Source: Pinguiococcus pyrenoidosus (taxonomy: Eukaryota > Sar > Pinguiophyceae > Pinguiochrysidales > Pinguiochrysidaceae). Taken from it: 33,615 bases of DNA. Under the pieces are notes generated by a model, which did no database searches, was not told the DNA's origin, and was given only the letters and a program-made list of their open reading frames with translations. Positions 1 through 9,730 of this stretch are shown piece after piece; the first letter of the stretch is position 1; the number at the start of each line of letters is the position of its first letter. The stretch covers positions 1 to 33,615 of the forward strand of contig JAAMXY010003068.1 of assembly GCA_019677205.1 (NCBI GenBank), written 5' to 3'. The position numbers and the translations under genes are program-made.

Positions 1-223
1 TCTCTTCCTCTTCATAGTCCGCGTCTTCTTCGTCCTCCTCATCGTCGATCTGCATCTGCACATCGTCGTCAGAATCCAAGACGTCTTCCTTCGCTTCTTC
101 GGCAGAGCGCGCTCCGTCCGCCTCGTCTTCCTCGCTGTCCGGCTCGATGGTCCGCCGCGGCTGCTTCCCCGGGAAACGGGGCGTCTTGCCCGGAAAGCGC
201 GGCTGCTTCCCACCCAGGCCCAT
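1..223 (-). CDS. Acidic protein, N-terminal part only (runs off the left edge)
   Basis: The frame opens at an ATG at 223 and stays open to base 1, so only about 74 N-terminal residues are visible. An in-frame stop lies 14 codons upstream of the ATG, which supports this start. The protein begins MGLGGKQPRFPGKTPRFPGK, containing two copies of a PRFPGK motif followed by a third, partial one (GKQPRR). It then becomes strongly acidic, with a run of Asp and Glu including DSDDDVQMQIDDEEDEEDAD. A basic head followed by an acidic tract is common in nucleolar, chromatin and histone-chaperone proteins, but no family can be assigned from this fragment. It is divergent from allantoicase, with about 420 bp between the start codons. 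The frame could also be one exon of a longer gene. Confidence 0.55.
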   Translation of the reverse strand, partial: MGLGGKQPRFPGKTPRFPGKQPRRTIEPDSEEDEADGARSAEEAKEDVLDSDDDVQMQIDDEEDEEDADYEEEE

Positions 224-645
224 CTTCGCTAGGAACCACGCCCGAGAGCGGCTGTACCAACTTCAGCAGAGACGCAACAACCGAAGATGTGGCGCTGCAG
301 ATCCTGGATTGGCGCCAAGCTACTCAGTAATGAAAGTAAGGAGAGCCCCCGAAGCATCACGCCCGCTAGTACTGCCGGTCCGCCCCACCAAACACTGAAA
401 AGAAAACCATAGGATCGAAATGGGACACAAACTTGCGAACGAGCGATCGAAAGAGCAGATCGATCCCATCCCAAAGGGAATTTTATGCCTGTAGAATCAT
501 GATATTATGTCTCGTGCGAACCTTTGAAGGTTTGGGGGTTTTGGCGCCAAAAACCAAGCTTTGAAATCAGCCAAAGCCGCGGCTGCCTGGAGGTCGGCAG
601 CAGGGCTCCGATCTACTTCTAGTAGGCCTTGTGAGTGGCGACATC
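224..645. promoter_or_regulatory. Divergent intergenic region (acidic protein / allantoicase)
   Basis: These 422 bp separate two start codons pointing away from each other, so the stretch should hold both promoters and both 5' untranslated regions. I see no convincing ORF, tRNA or repeat. A short AT-leaning patch lies around 478-510. No specific promoter motif can be claimed. Confidence 0.35.
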
Positions 646-2255
646 ATGGGGAACGCAGAGAGCGTGGCAAGGGTCAGCGAAGCTGAGAATCTCACCGATC
701 TGGCCAACGAAAGGGTGGGAGGCAGAATTGTCTTCGCTACCGACGGTAGAGTTGGGCTGTTTCTCCCCTCTCTCTTTCAATACGATGGCAAGCTCATGGC
801 CATGTGCTCCCTCCACTCAAAATAGAATGGTTTGCAGCGGCCGACAACCTCATATGCGATGAAGAACCGCGCTTCGATCCCGACACATACACCACTTACG
901 GTAGGCCACACAAGCTTCCAACTTCCGAAGCGTTGTGATCCGATTCGAAATACCCCAATTGTAACCTTCGTGCACGCAGGGAAGGAGATGGACGGGTGGG
1001 AGTCGCGCCGCAAGCGCGTTGCTGGCCATGACTGGGCCATCGTGGAGCTTGGCCTGCCTGGCGAGATTCAGCTCCTTGAGGTCGATACCGCCTTCTTCAC
1101 CGGCAACCAAGCCCCTCGGATATCCGTGCAGGCGGTAGAGCTCCCTGAGGGCACAACGGATGCCTTGCGTGAACTGCGGCTGCAGCGCTGCGTCGGTCGA
1201 GCCGATGGAGGACGGATCGGCCTGCACGCAAACCAGCAGGAGCTGGACATGGCCGAGGAACTGGGCAGCAGGTACCTCTGCCGAACCGCGCGGAATGAGG
1301 CGACGCGCCTTCTCCTCTAAGACATGACTGTCTCCCCAAACAACCCTTCCCTCACAGTGACTGGGACGAGATCTTGCCAATGACAGCCCTCAAGCCGGGA
1401 TACGAAGCGACCAGGAGGCACATCCTGAAGGCCGTCAACGTGCCGCCCCGTGCCACGCATATCCGAGTGAACATATATCCCGATGGGGGAGTCGCGAGGC
1501 TGCGATGCCTCGGACTCGTGAGCCGAAAGTGGACCGCGCTCGACTATGCAGAAGGCGCAGCTCTTGTGGATCTCCTCGCCGTTGAGAACGGCGGAGCAGC
1601 CATCAGCTGCAGGTTTGTCACGATCCAGACATCGATCGCACGTTGCCTTGATGGAATTCTCCTTTTCCCACACCCACTGACATCGGTTTGTTGCAATGCG
1701 CAGCAATCAGCACTACGGACATCCGAAGAATCTCATCCGGCCCGGGAGAGGGATCCACATGGGCGACGGCTGGGAGACGGCTCGCAAGGCGGGACGGTGA
1801 GGCGATTTTGCAGATGCTGCCAGCAGACGCCTTGTTCGTTGCATTGCTGACGGATGTGAAACAGGCCGGCCGTTCTGCAGGTGGGCGATGACGGCCTTGT
1901 GAAGGCGCCGGGGAGCGACTGGGCCGTTCTGCGGCTCGGCACCGTTGGCCAGATCTCGGTGCTTGTGATCGATACGAATCACTTCAAGGGCAACTTTCCC
2001 GAGAGCTGCGAAGTGCTTGGCTGCTACGCGCCCTACGCAACCCCAAAAGTTTTTGAAAGCGGTGGAAGGGGAATGCACTGGTTGCCCGTGCTGGAGCGAA
2101 CGAAGCTCCGGCCAAATTCCCAGCATCGCTTCGCTGTGCCGCTGGCCGAGAAGGTGACGCACGTGAAGATTACGATGTATCCGGACGGCGGTATCATGCG
2201 CGTGAGGGCATTGGGAAGGCCCGTCCAAGAGCACGCGATGCGCAGCCGTTTGTGA
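646..2255 (+). CDS. Allantoicase (allantoate amidinohydrolase), six exons
   Basis: Exons 646-745, 826-900, 980-1271, 1358-1612, 1704-1796 and 1865-2255 join in frame to about 401 residues, the usual family length. Allantoicase hydrolyses allantoate to ureidoglycolate and urea in purine breakdown, releasing nitrogen. The protein has the family's two tandem repeats. The first has [45 protein letters not shown] and [10 protein letters not shown]. The second has [34 protein letters not shown] and [10 protein letters not shown]. Each intron was placed because the flanking exons restore these motifs. The introns are 68-91 bp and GT-AG. The ATG at 646 is the first in the frame of the first repeat. 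The last three residues are SRL, a type 1 peroxisomal targeting signal, so the enzyme probably works in peroxisomes. It converges with the phosphatase gene; the stop codons are 157 bp apart. Confidence 0.95.
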
Positions 2256-2412
2256 CGTCTGGAGGAGGCAATGCTCACGCAGAATGATCAAGGAGTCTTG
2301 GTACCGCTCGGTCCTGCTTCAATGTGGATGGCTCATCCATACGACATCGCCTTGTGCGCCAGTCTGCCTACTCGAGTCGCACCTATGACTCTGCACAAGA
2401 GCAACGAACGGA

Positions 2413-5070
2413 CTAGTCATTGGTGATTCTAAAGTCTGTAAGGCGGAAGGCCTCGAAGAACTCGTTCAGATCCAGCATCCCGCTATCATCGAAGTCTATG
2501 AGATGCAGCATCTTCTCTGCGCTTCTTATCTGCTCGCCGGCGGGGAGGCGCTGGTTGATGAGGTCACAGCCCTCCACGAATTCCTGCTTCGTTATCTCGC
2601 CGTTTCCGTCCTTGTCAAAGAAGTTGAAGAGAGCCTCAAGTCGCGACGAGTTCTCGTACAGCTGCTCCAGGATGGCGTCGTTCTCGTCCGACTTGGGCGC
2701 GGACTTGACCTTCTTCGTAAGGACGGAGTCAAAGCTGTTCAAGAACGTGTCGACGTGAATCCGTCGATCTGCCTCCCCGCCGTCCTCCGGCACTTTGACG
2801 GCCTCTTGTGGCACTACCAGGGGAACAACCTGTCGCCAGTGAATCTGCAGATCCAGGACATCCGTCATGACCTGGCTGTACTGGGTCAGAGAGACGGTTC
2901 CGTCGGACGCCTTCTTAGGCTCGAAAGCGCGCCCAAGCGCGCTCTTCTTCCTGAGGATTCTTGTCGCTAGGGTCTTTCCGTTGTACGCCCCCATGTCTGG
3001 CTTGTTCTGCCCCGTGTAGAAATCGTAGACGACGTAGTAGAGCTCCGCTTCTTCCAACGAGGACGCCCCCACTGGGAGCACCTCACGACCACGAGATATC
3101 TCCTTTGAGTTCTCCAGTTCTTCCCCAGCTTTCTTTACGCGGAAGGAAAGCACCGCGCCCTTGTTGCCTTTGTCGGGAGAAGTCGTGAGGGAAAGACGCG
3201 CCTTGGCCGCGACCACGCGGGCCCTGGGCAGCGTCAAAGGCGAGCAACGCACCTATTCCTGTGTAGTCCGAGCTCGAGAACACCGTGGCACAAGCGTGGT
3301 GGCCATCGGAGACATTGAGGCAGAATCGGTACGGTAGTTCAAACCCATCCGGGACCACTTCGTGGCTTCTGACCAGCAGATCAAAGCCATTGGTCGCCAA
3401 CCATTGGTAGCAGAGGTCCGGTCCAAAGCGGACACCGGCCCCGCGCCTGTTCAGCTCCCGCCCCCTATTCCGCAGAAGCCAACAGAATCAGCAGGAGAAC
3501 GCCCTCGATGCGCAGAGCCTCCATGAGGCTTACTTCTCCTTCATTGGATCGCTCCAAAGAATGTCGCGGTTGATCTCCTTCAGCATAGGTCTCTGCTGCT
3601 CCTCTTCCGGCAGCTCGCGGTACCACCCCGGGTTCTTATGCGCCGTCTCCCCCTCCTCGAACGTGCCGTACTCATGCCTTGGAATCTCCTCGATGTCCTC
3701 CATTGTGACGTCCTCTCTGTGAAACAGGCCCCCGTGCAAGACCAGAACTACCCCGTTGATGGTGGTCACGAGCGGAATGTATCTGAACATGACGCAACAC
3801 ATGTTGAAGGTCTCCGCATCGTACTTGGACTTCACTTCTGTCTCGAAGCCGTATATCCTGCAGATGACCTCGTCCTCGTGATTCCCTCGATTAAGAGACA
3901 CCTCGTCCGGAAACGCAAGCTGCGCAAGCGTGGCATGGCTGTCAGCACTGTTCGGCTGTGTCGCCGAGACGCCGCAACGCATACCTGCAACGCGAGCAGC
4001 ACGGCAAGGGTTTCGCATCCCTCCTCGCCTCGGTCCACAAAGTCGCCATTGAAAATCATCCTGTGCCGCGCGCCGGGCAAGCCGGAGGCGTCCAAAATGT
4101 ACAAAAGATCCCGAAGCGCTCCGTGCAAGTCTCCCACCACCGTGATCCGTTCGTCCGCCTCCTCCACGAAGACATGGTTCACGTTCCCCGCCTCCAGATA
4201 CATTTCGTAGCACTCCCGCACGAGGCGCTGGAAACTCTCCTTCGCAAGCTTCCCTCCCATTCTGTAGAGGTCAAGCAGCGCCTTGACCTTCGCGGGCATC
4301 GCAGCGGAGAGCGTTGGATCGTGCCTTCGTCCTGGAACACCCTATTCTTCTTTTCGTGCAGCAGGAACGAGGCGTACCGTGGTTTCATCAATCTCGTCCT
4401 CGTAGATGGTGTACTTGGCAATTTGCTGCATGCTGACAGGGCGGTGATTCGTTAATCGCTCGCCATCAACGCCCACCGTGAGATGCGCGCCCCGGATACT
4501 CTCCGGCATGACAGCCGGCTTCGGGGCCCTATGGAAGGCGATGGTGCTGATGCTGAGGCCTTTGCTCATCCTTTGCACTGCCGAGGTGAAGCAAGAATGG
4601 ATCTTTAGGAGACGATCCATCTCGATCGCGACGCCGAGAAGGTCCTCGAAGCGTACCGAGGCTTTCCCTTTGCACCGCAGGCTCCTCTTTCTCTCTATCC
4701 TCTCCGCTGTCGTGCAAGGTCTTCTCTGGGCCCGACATGACGCTCCCTTCGTCATCCGTTCCCGTCGGCATGTGCTTCAGAATCTGCGTGTTTTGATGGA
4801 GACGAAGACAGGTTTGGTCATGCTGCGTTGTGTCGTCGTTGTGCGCGCGCGCTTTCCGAGACCTTCCGAAGGAACCGCGCGAGCTCCAGCTGCTCCGCCT
4901 CATCTTGCAGGTCGAGGTTCGCGTACACATGCCAATCCAGCTCCTCCGGTCGCAATCTTTCGCGGGACGGAGGTGAGAGACGCTGGGGCGCTTCGGTTAA
5001 CTTCGCGGGCTCACCTCGGTTCCTGGTGCGCCTCCCCCAGGATGTCCGGTCGGGAGTCCACACAGCCCAT
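2413..5070 (-). CDS. PPEF/RdgC-type Ser/Thr protein phosphatase with EF hands, eight exons
   Basis: In transcript order the exons are 5070-5015, 4956-4863, 4783-4657, 4577-4378, 4287-3985, 3919-3534, 3464-3253 and 3167-2413, giving about 710 residues. The PPP catalytic core is complete: GDLHG (about 211-215), GDFVDRG (240-246), RGNHED (271-276), HGGLF (from 322) and RSHE (421-424). These motifs carry the ligands for the two catalytic metals. The C-terminus has a degenerate EF hand (around SDGTVSLTQY) and two canonical ones: DKDGNGEITKQE (644-655) and DFDDSGMLDLNE (684-695). A phosphatase core followed by EF hands defines the Ca2+-regulated PPEF family. The N-terminus MGCVDS is a myristoylation site followed by a palmitoylatable Cys, as in animal PPEFs, so membrane attachment is likely. 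The fifth-exon acceptor is uncertain: 4287 gives a 90 bp intron, while the in-frame alternative at 4341 would leave only 36 bp. The second and third exons have little recognisable homology. Confidence 0.9.
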
Positions 5071-5483
5071 GCTGCCTCCTTTGACGCCTCTGGGCCGCAA
5101 ACGCCTACGAAATGCTCATCTTTTCGGCGAAACGCCGCGCTGAGAACCCTCCTTTTGGGCTCGTGCAGGAGGCATCGTCTCGCTCTTGGTCGCGCATAGC
5201 ACAGCCATTTTCATCCCATACGTTTCCAACTGCAAAATTCCACCCCATCGCTTCGGAACACCTATTGTTCGAGGATCATGCGGATTACGAAAATTGGAGA
5301 AAACGGTTGAGAAGGTGGATGGAAACCACTGGCTGCGAAGGTCAGCTGATCCTTCGAACGAGCCCGCCGATTTTCGATTGAACGAAAGTTCGGCGTCGAG
5401 CGTCACCTCTCCTTGGACCAGTTGGCGTCGCATTTGAGAGCGGTGCTCTCCGTATTTTTGCGTTTTCTTATCGCTGAAGCGCC
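5071..5483. promoter_or_regulatory. Divergent intergenic region (phosphatase / secreted orphan)
   Basis: These 413 bp lie between two start codons pointing apart and must contain both promoters and both leaders. Open frames cross it, but none shows conserved motifs or a sensible link to a neighbour. I see no repeat or RNA gene. Confidence 0.35.
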
Positions 5484-6270
5484 ATGCGAGTCCTTCCTGC
5501 GCTCATGCTCGTGTGGAGCGCGAGTGCGTGTGACAAGTTTTGCGACTTTGAAGACTGCGGCTCGTGCGGAAACGCGTGCTGCAAGCTCAGCTACTACGTG
5601 AACGGCCTGAGCACCGAAGAGGTCGTGAAGATGCTGAACAAGACCCTCGGTGCTGGAGGCCCGGACGGACACTACGCGCAAGTCATGGTACCACGCTTCC
5701 AAGCTTGGTGCGCCAGTGAACGGATGTGGACTAAGCGGCATTCCATCGCCTCCCGCAGACGTACGAAGGAACTCTGGGCTTCGCGGATCTCAGACCATTT
5801 GACAAGCCCGTGCACTTCATTGGACAAGTATGGGTTTTGGTTCTGACGCCTTTGATGCGCAAGCGTGGCGGCGGCGGAGGCATGGCTGACCTTTTTCTGT
5901 CTTGGCCTCCATCCAACGTAGGCGGTGCACACGACCACGGGGAAGGCACGCTTCAACGATACCCTGGACTTCACCATCGCCCCGACTTCGACGGGCAGCT
6001 TGGTCACTGCTTTCAGCATCAGCCAGATCGCCGGCGCATACTGTGATAGTGGGCAAAACTTCTCGAATCTGCAGGCAAGTTGGAGAAGATCGTCGAGAAA
6101 TGCCGAGGGAGATGCGAAGGGGGGGAGAAACACAGGGAGTAAGGGGGGCTAACTGGTTGGCGTGTCCTTCACTTCAGATGCTCTTTGCCTCCCTTGGCCT
6201 GGACATGTTCGTGAGGAACGCGGACGCGTCCTGCGCCATGGACTCGTGGTACCTCCACTTGACGTCGTAG
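5484..6270 (+). CDS. Small secreted Cys-rich protein of unknown function, four exons
   Basis: Exons 5484-5687, 5759-5827, 5922-6074 and 6178-6270 join in frame to about 172 residues. The first 16 residues (MRVLPALMLVWSASAC) form a typical signal peptide ending at Ala-Ser-Ala, so the protein should enter the secretory pathway. The mature N-terminus is a cysteine cluster (CDKFCDFEDCGSCGNACC) that probably forms disulfides. The rest is a compact domain with alternating polar and hydrophobic segments: GFADLRPFDKPVHFIGQ, FNDTLDFTIAP, AFSISQIAGAYCDSGQNF and FASLGLDMFVRNADASC. I do not recognise the family. The third intron begins with GC (CAG|GCAAGT) rather than GT; using it is what links the third exon to a final exon with good coding character. 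The first donor could instead lie six bases upstream. Function unknown. Confidence 0.7.
6075..6177 (+). other. GC-AG intron in the secreted-protein gene
   Basis: The donor reads CAG|GCAAGT, the classic consensus of the minor GC-AG class spliced by the major spliceosome. The acceptor is TTCACTTCAG. Removing the 103 bp joins two phase-0 exons. The other introns I placed in the window use GT-AG. Confidence 0.6.
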
Positions 6271-6429
6271 TCGTGGAGAGACGCTTCCCAAACCTCTTCA
6301 AGGGAATCAGCACCGGCATCTGAGCCCGGCGGAGTTTGAATGTGGTGACGCCCGAACGGTGATGCATCGTGGCTTTCCTTGCAGCAGTCTTTGCACAAGG
6401 ACATAGGTGATGACCGGTTCTGTAGGGGT

Positions 6430-6541
6430 TTTGGTGGGTTGTGGTGTGTCGTGGTGTGTCTTGGGGTGTCTTGGGGTGTCTTGGTGTGTCCTGGTGTGTC
6501 TTGGTGCGTTTTGGTGTGTCTTGGTGCGCTGTGGTGTGCCT
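6430..6541. repeat. Degenerate 10-bp tandem repeat (ttggtgtgtc)
   Basis: About eleven imperfect copies of a 10-bp unit close to ttggtgtgtc follow each other, with variants such as ttggggtgtc, ttggtgcgtt and ctggtgtgtc. The 10-bp period is close to one helical turn. The plus strand is rich in G and T and the minus strand in C and A. Confidence 0.85.
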
Positions 6542-6544
6542 GAC

Positions 6545-6619
6545 TGAAAAGCTGAAAAGCTGAAAAGCTGAAAAGCTGAAAAGCTGAAAAGCTGAAAAGC
6601 TGAAAAGCTGAAAAGCTGA
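6545..6619. repeat. Perfect 8-bp tandem repeat (tgaaaagc)n
   Basis: Nine identical copies of tgaaaagc run from 6545 to 6616, followed by a partial tga. The copies are perfect, which suggests recent expansion by slippage. The array begins three bases after the degenerate 10-bp array ends. Confidence 0.95.
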
Positions 6620-7477
6620 TTCAGGTGTACTCGGACCGACCTCAAAAGGAGAACTGTGCACGCCGCAGCTACGCGCTCTGCGTTGCATGCACAGCTCCCA
6701 TTCACGCACCCACCCTCACGTCTAGCCTTGGTTCGTGCACGTCCACATTCATGCAGTGCATGCAGAGCAGAGTTGGAATGAGAGAAGCCGATGCGAGCAA
6801 GTCCGCAACGGACACCCACCGAGGCGTCAACGGACAGGTGGGTCGCACGACAGTCTTGCGACTTCGTGCCAAGACGGCATTCGTTGTGCCAAGACGCCAT
6901 TTGCGTCTTTCGATTCTTCTTGAGATCTCCATCCAATCGATGTCAAACTTCACATTTCAAATCATTTGGATTTAGGCCTTCTCGCCTTAGTTTACCCTCC
7001 CCAACCTGCACACTTGGCCCAATCAAGTCGAGGACGCTACGTCGAGGCCCACCGAATGTCAAGCATCGTCCAACCATCATCCAACCATCACCGCTCATGA
7101 CATAAGCAAGATTGAATTCTCGCCAATCAAGTTCCTCCAGCATCCAATTCCTATTCCAAACCAAGAACCTCTCCGCGAAACAAGGCCGTATTACCGCTCA
7201 GTTTCTTGGCCGATCCATGCAGTTCAAAAAGTGCGGCGACGCGTCAAGCTCGTCGACCCAGCCCGTACCGCCGCTGTAGACGGAGTCGAATGGCAGCGAG
7301 GAAGCATCGCTGGCCGTAGTATGCGGCACTTGGAACTCCGCTGGAACTGAACGAGACCGCCTCTCTCTCCGTCCCATCTCCCCATCGGCAAGTCAGAACA
7401 CCGCGTCGTTGGGGCCCTAACGACGCCGCCACCCAGGTCGCCAATAGGCTCCCAGCACGCTTCTCTCCCCAGCCACC

Positions 7478-9463
7478 ATGGACGGCGACGTGGAGGCGCC
7501 GCTAACCAGGCAGCTGGCGATGACGCGGGAGGCCACGGAACGCCACGAGGTGGAGGACGCGGAAGAGAGCGCCGCTGCACTTCGACGCCTCATCCGCAGG
7601 GGAGGCACGGTGCCTACGTCTGCGCCTGCCCCTGCCCCTACGCCCGCGCCTGCACCTGCGCCTGCGCCTGTGGAGCCGCGGCGCATCGTGACGCCGTCCA
7701 CGGAGGAGCGGAAAGAGAGCGTGCAGGCGAACCCACTCTGGGAGATCGAACAACGAGAGGGACTGAAGTCCGCCCAGGGCCCGCCGCTCACGCTGGGCAG
7801 AGGCGATGACGTCAGCGAAGAGAGCTCGGTGCGGCTGCGGCGCGTGCGGGAGAGCACCTTCGAGGGGATGGCGGAGTACGACCCGCGGATCCGCCGGGCG
7901 CTGCGGGAGACGCGGCCGCAGGACTCGCATGGCCTGGGCCTGCAGATGCTGCTGCGGAACCCCGACACGCGGGACATCGTCTTCGAGCGCGACATCCGCG
8001 TGTCGCTGCAGGACGCCCGCAGGAGGGAGCTGACGCGCCAACGGGCGGGAGCGCCGTCGGTGATGTCTGGGCGGAGCGTGGCGTCCAAGCGGAGCGTGGC
8101 CCGATCGGTGCTGAGCGACACGCACCTGGGCCGCTTCAGCGCCGCCACCTACCGCGAGACGCTTCGCTACGGGACGTACAACCTGGGCCGCATTCGAGAG
8201 GTGACGATGCGAGAGATTGCCATGGAGAGGGGCGTGAGCGTGGACACCGTCATGTTCGCGATGGTCGTCGATCCGGTGGTGTTTGTGGAGAACGTCGTGG
8301 ATGATCCGTACGACGACGACGACATCGACGGACGCCTTCAGGTGCTGCTCAGTCTCCGCCAGGAAGTGCGGAGCCGGGTCGCGCGCGCCCGCTGGCACGC
8401 GGCGATCTTCCATGTGAGGGACCAAGTTCGCGCCGCGCTGGCCATTCGCAATCTGTTCGATCCCGTGTCCAACACGCCGTTCCTGCGAGGCTGGCTGGAC
8501 CTGTACGTCGAGAGGGAGTACAGCGACTTGTACGCGAGCCACCTTCCCGTCTTCCTGACCGCGCTCACCATCGTGCAAGTGGTCATCTTCGTGTCGTATG
8601 CCGTGACATCCGGTGACACCGTCCGCGCGGAGAGTCCCGTCTTCGGTCCCGACGTGCTGTCCCTCCGACTGATCGAGTACGATTGCATCTTCCAGGGATG
8701 CATCGACGTGGACGGCGACGGCGATCGGGAGCCGGTGTGGGACCTGCAGGACGGCGGCAGCCTGCGCCACCAGGGATGGAGGTTCATCTCCTACGCCGGC
8801 CTGCACTCCGGCTATGTGCATCTGGTGGGGAACGTCCTGGTGCAGATCGTCATCGGCTTTCCGCTCGAGGCGGTCCACGGCTGGCAGGTCGGCATTCTGT
8901 ACATACTCGGGGTGATCGGGGGCGCTTTCACCATGGTCTGGGCCAGCCCCCACGAGGTCATCGTCGGCTCCTCCGGCGGCGTCTACGGCTTGCTGGGGGT
9001 GCACATGGCGAACCTGCTCATCAACTGGGACGCCATGAAGGTGGAGTGGAAGAAGTGGCTCCGTCTGAGCGTGATCCTGGCGGTGGCGATCTCGGTGAGC
9101 TTCCAGCTGGATGCGTCCGACGCCAACGAGGAGACGACGGCGCACGGAGTCCACTTTGGCGGCTTTGCCACCGGTTTCTTCTTCTCCCTGGCGCTGCTGC
9201 GAGACATCAAGGGTGAGATGCTCCACAGACACAACGAGATCCACGAGGCCAACGGCGAGCCCTGGAAGAAGCGGGAGCTGCCGGTCTACCAGACGCTTGG
9301 TGCGACGATCTGCACCTTCTGCGGCGTCGGTTTCGTTCTTTTCGGCCTGATCTGGAATGCCGTGCACGAGGAGCCAACGCCCGTGGCAACGTGGTGGGAC
9401 CCCTGGGATCCCGTTGATGACTGGTGCTCGGCTTCGGAACAGGCGGTAACCTGCCGATCATAG
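7478..9463 (+). CDS. Rhomboid-family intramembrane serine protease, single exon
   Basis: A single frame of 661 residues starts at an ATG in a strong context (ccaccATGG). Residues 1 to about 345 are hydrophilic and probably cytosolic. They include an Ala-Pro repeat (about 47-67) and many Arg/Glu-rich segments. The first membrane helix is near 356-374. The catalytic domain follows with the expected motifs: GWRFISYAGLHSGYVHL, HLVGN, GSSGG carrying the nucleophile Ser499, and HFGG carrying the catalytic His559. A seventh helix lies near the C-terminus, as in secretase-type (6+1) rhomboids. The enzyme should cleave transmembrane substrates in a secretory or plasma membrane. The loop between the first helix and the catalytic core holds Asp410-Val-Asp-Gly-Asp-Gly-Asp416, resembling a calcium-binding loop. 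No intron is needed, unlike most neighbours. The substrate is unknown. Confidence 0.92.
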   Translation: MDGDVEAPLTRQLAMTREATERHEVEDAEESAAALRRLIRRGGTVPTSAPAPAPTPAPAPAPAPVEPRRIVTPSTEERKESVQANPLWEIEQREGLKSAQGPPLTLGRGDDVSEESSVRLRRVRESTFEGMAEYDPRIRRALRETRPQDSHGLGLQMLLRNPDTRDIVFERDIRVSLQDARRRELTRQRAGAPSVMSGRSVASKRSVARSVLSDTHLGRFSAATYRETLRYGTYNLGRIREVTMREIAMERGVSVDTVMFAMVVDPVVFVENVVDDPYDDDDIDGRLQVLLSLRQEVRSRVARARWHAAIFHVRDQVRAALAIRNLFDPVSNTPFLRGWLDLYVEREYSDLYASHLPVFLTALTIVQVVIFVSYAVTSGDTVRAESPVFGPDVLSLRLIEYDCIFQGCIDVDGDGDREPVWDLQDGGSLRHQGWRFISYAGLHSGYVHLVGNVLVQIVIGFPLEAVHGWQVGILYILGVIGGAFTMVWASPHEVIVGSSGGVYGLLGVHMANLLINWDAMKVEWKKWLRLSVILAVAISVSFQLDASDANEETTAHGVHFGGFATGFFFSLALLRDIKGEMLHRHNEIHEANGEPWKKRELPVYQTLGATICTFCGVGFVLFGLIWNAVHEEPTPVATWWDPWDPVDDWCSASEQAVTCRS

Positions 9464-9730
9464 AGCGGCGGCGGTGGCGGTTGAGCGAGTCCCGCCGCGA
9501 GCGTGAGCCCGGATCCTTTCATTGCAAACGTTTGAAAGAACAAAGAGCTGTCCTTGATCCTCACTTCTGTACAGACGCCTCACCGACGCACGCGCTGCTG
9601 GGTTCTTCTGGCGTGAAATCCAACCTCCCGCCCCGAATGCAGCGCCTGCCTCGTTGCGAACGCGACGTTTTTGCCTCCTTTTAGTTGTACCCCAAACAGG
9701 ACACCGAGCTAGCAGCATTTAGATTTCTCC
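9464..9730. other. Intergenic sequence after the rhomboid gene
   Basis: About 270 bp of probable 3' untranslated and spacer sequence. I see no gene, repeat or RNA. Confidence 0.4.

Larger units (their letters stand above)
6271..7477. other. Gene-poor stretch between secreted orphan and rhomboid
   Basis: About 1.2 kb without a supportable gene. The first half holds the two tandem arrays listed separately. The second half (about 6620-7470) is ordinary-looking sequence with small local duplications, such as gtgccaagacg near 6868 and 6888 and catccaac near 7070. Its last part must hold the rhomboid promoter and leader. The open frames across the arrays read as Thr/His/Gln or Phe/Ser repeats on the minus strand and are not credible proteins. 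Confidence 0.5.

Noticed and set aside
646-2255. Allantoicase as a frameshifted pseudogene
   Set aside because: Every frame change coincides with GT-AG borders that restore conserved family motifs, so these are introns.
6545-6619. Possible CRISPR-like array
   Set aside because: Units are contiguous 8-mers without spacers, and the genome is eukaryotic.
6149-6936. Minus-strand frames with Phe-Ser-Ala-Phe-Gln and Thr-His-Gln repeats
   Set aside because: They only translate the 8-bp and 10-bp tandem arrays.
7502-9367. 621-codon open frame on the minus strand opposite the rhomboid gene
   Set aside because: It is rich in Arg, His and Gln with no motifs and mirrors the GC-rich codon pattern of the rhomboid gene; it is a shadow frame.
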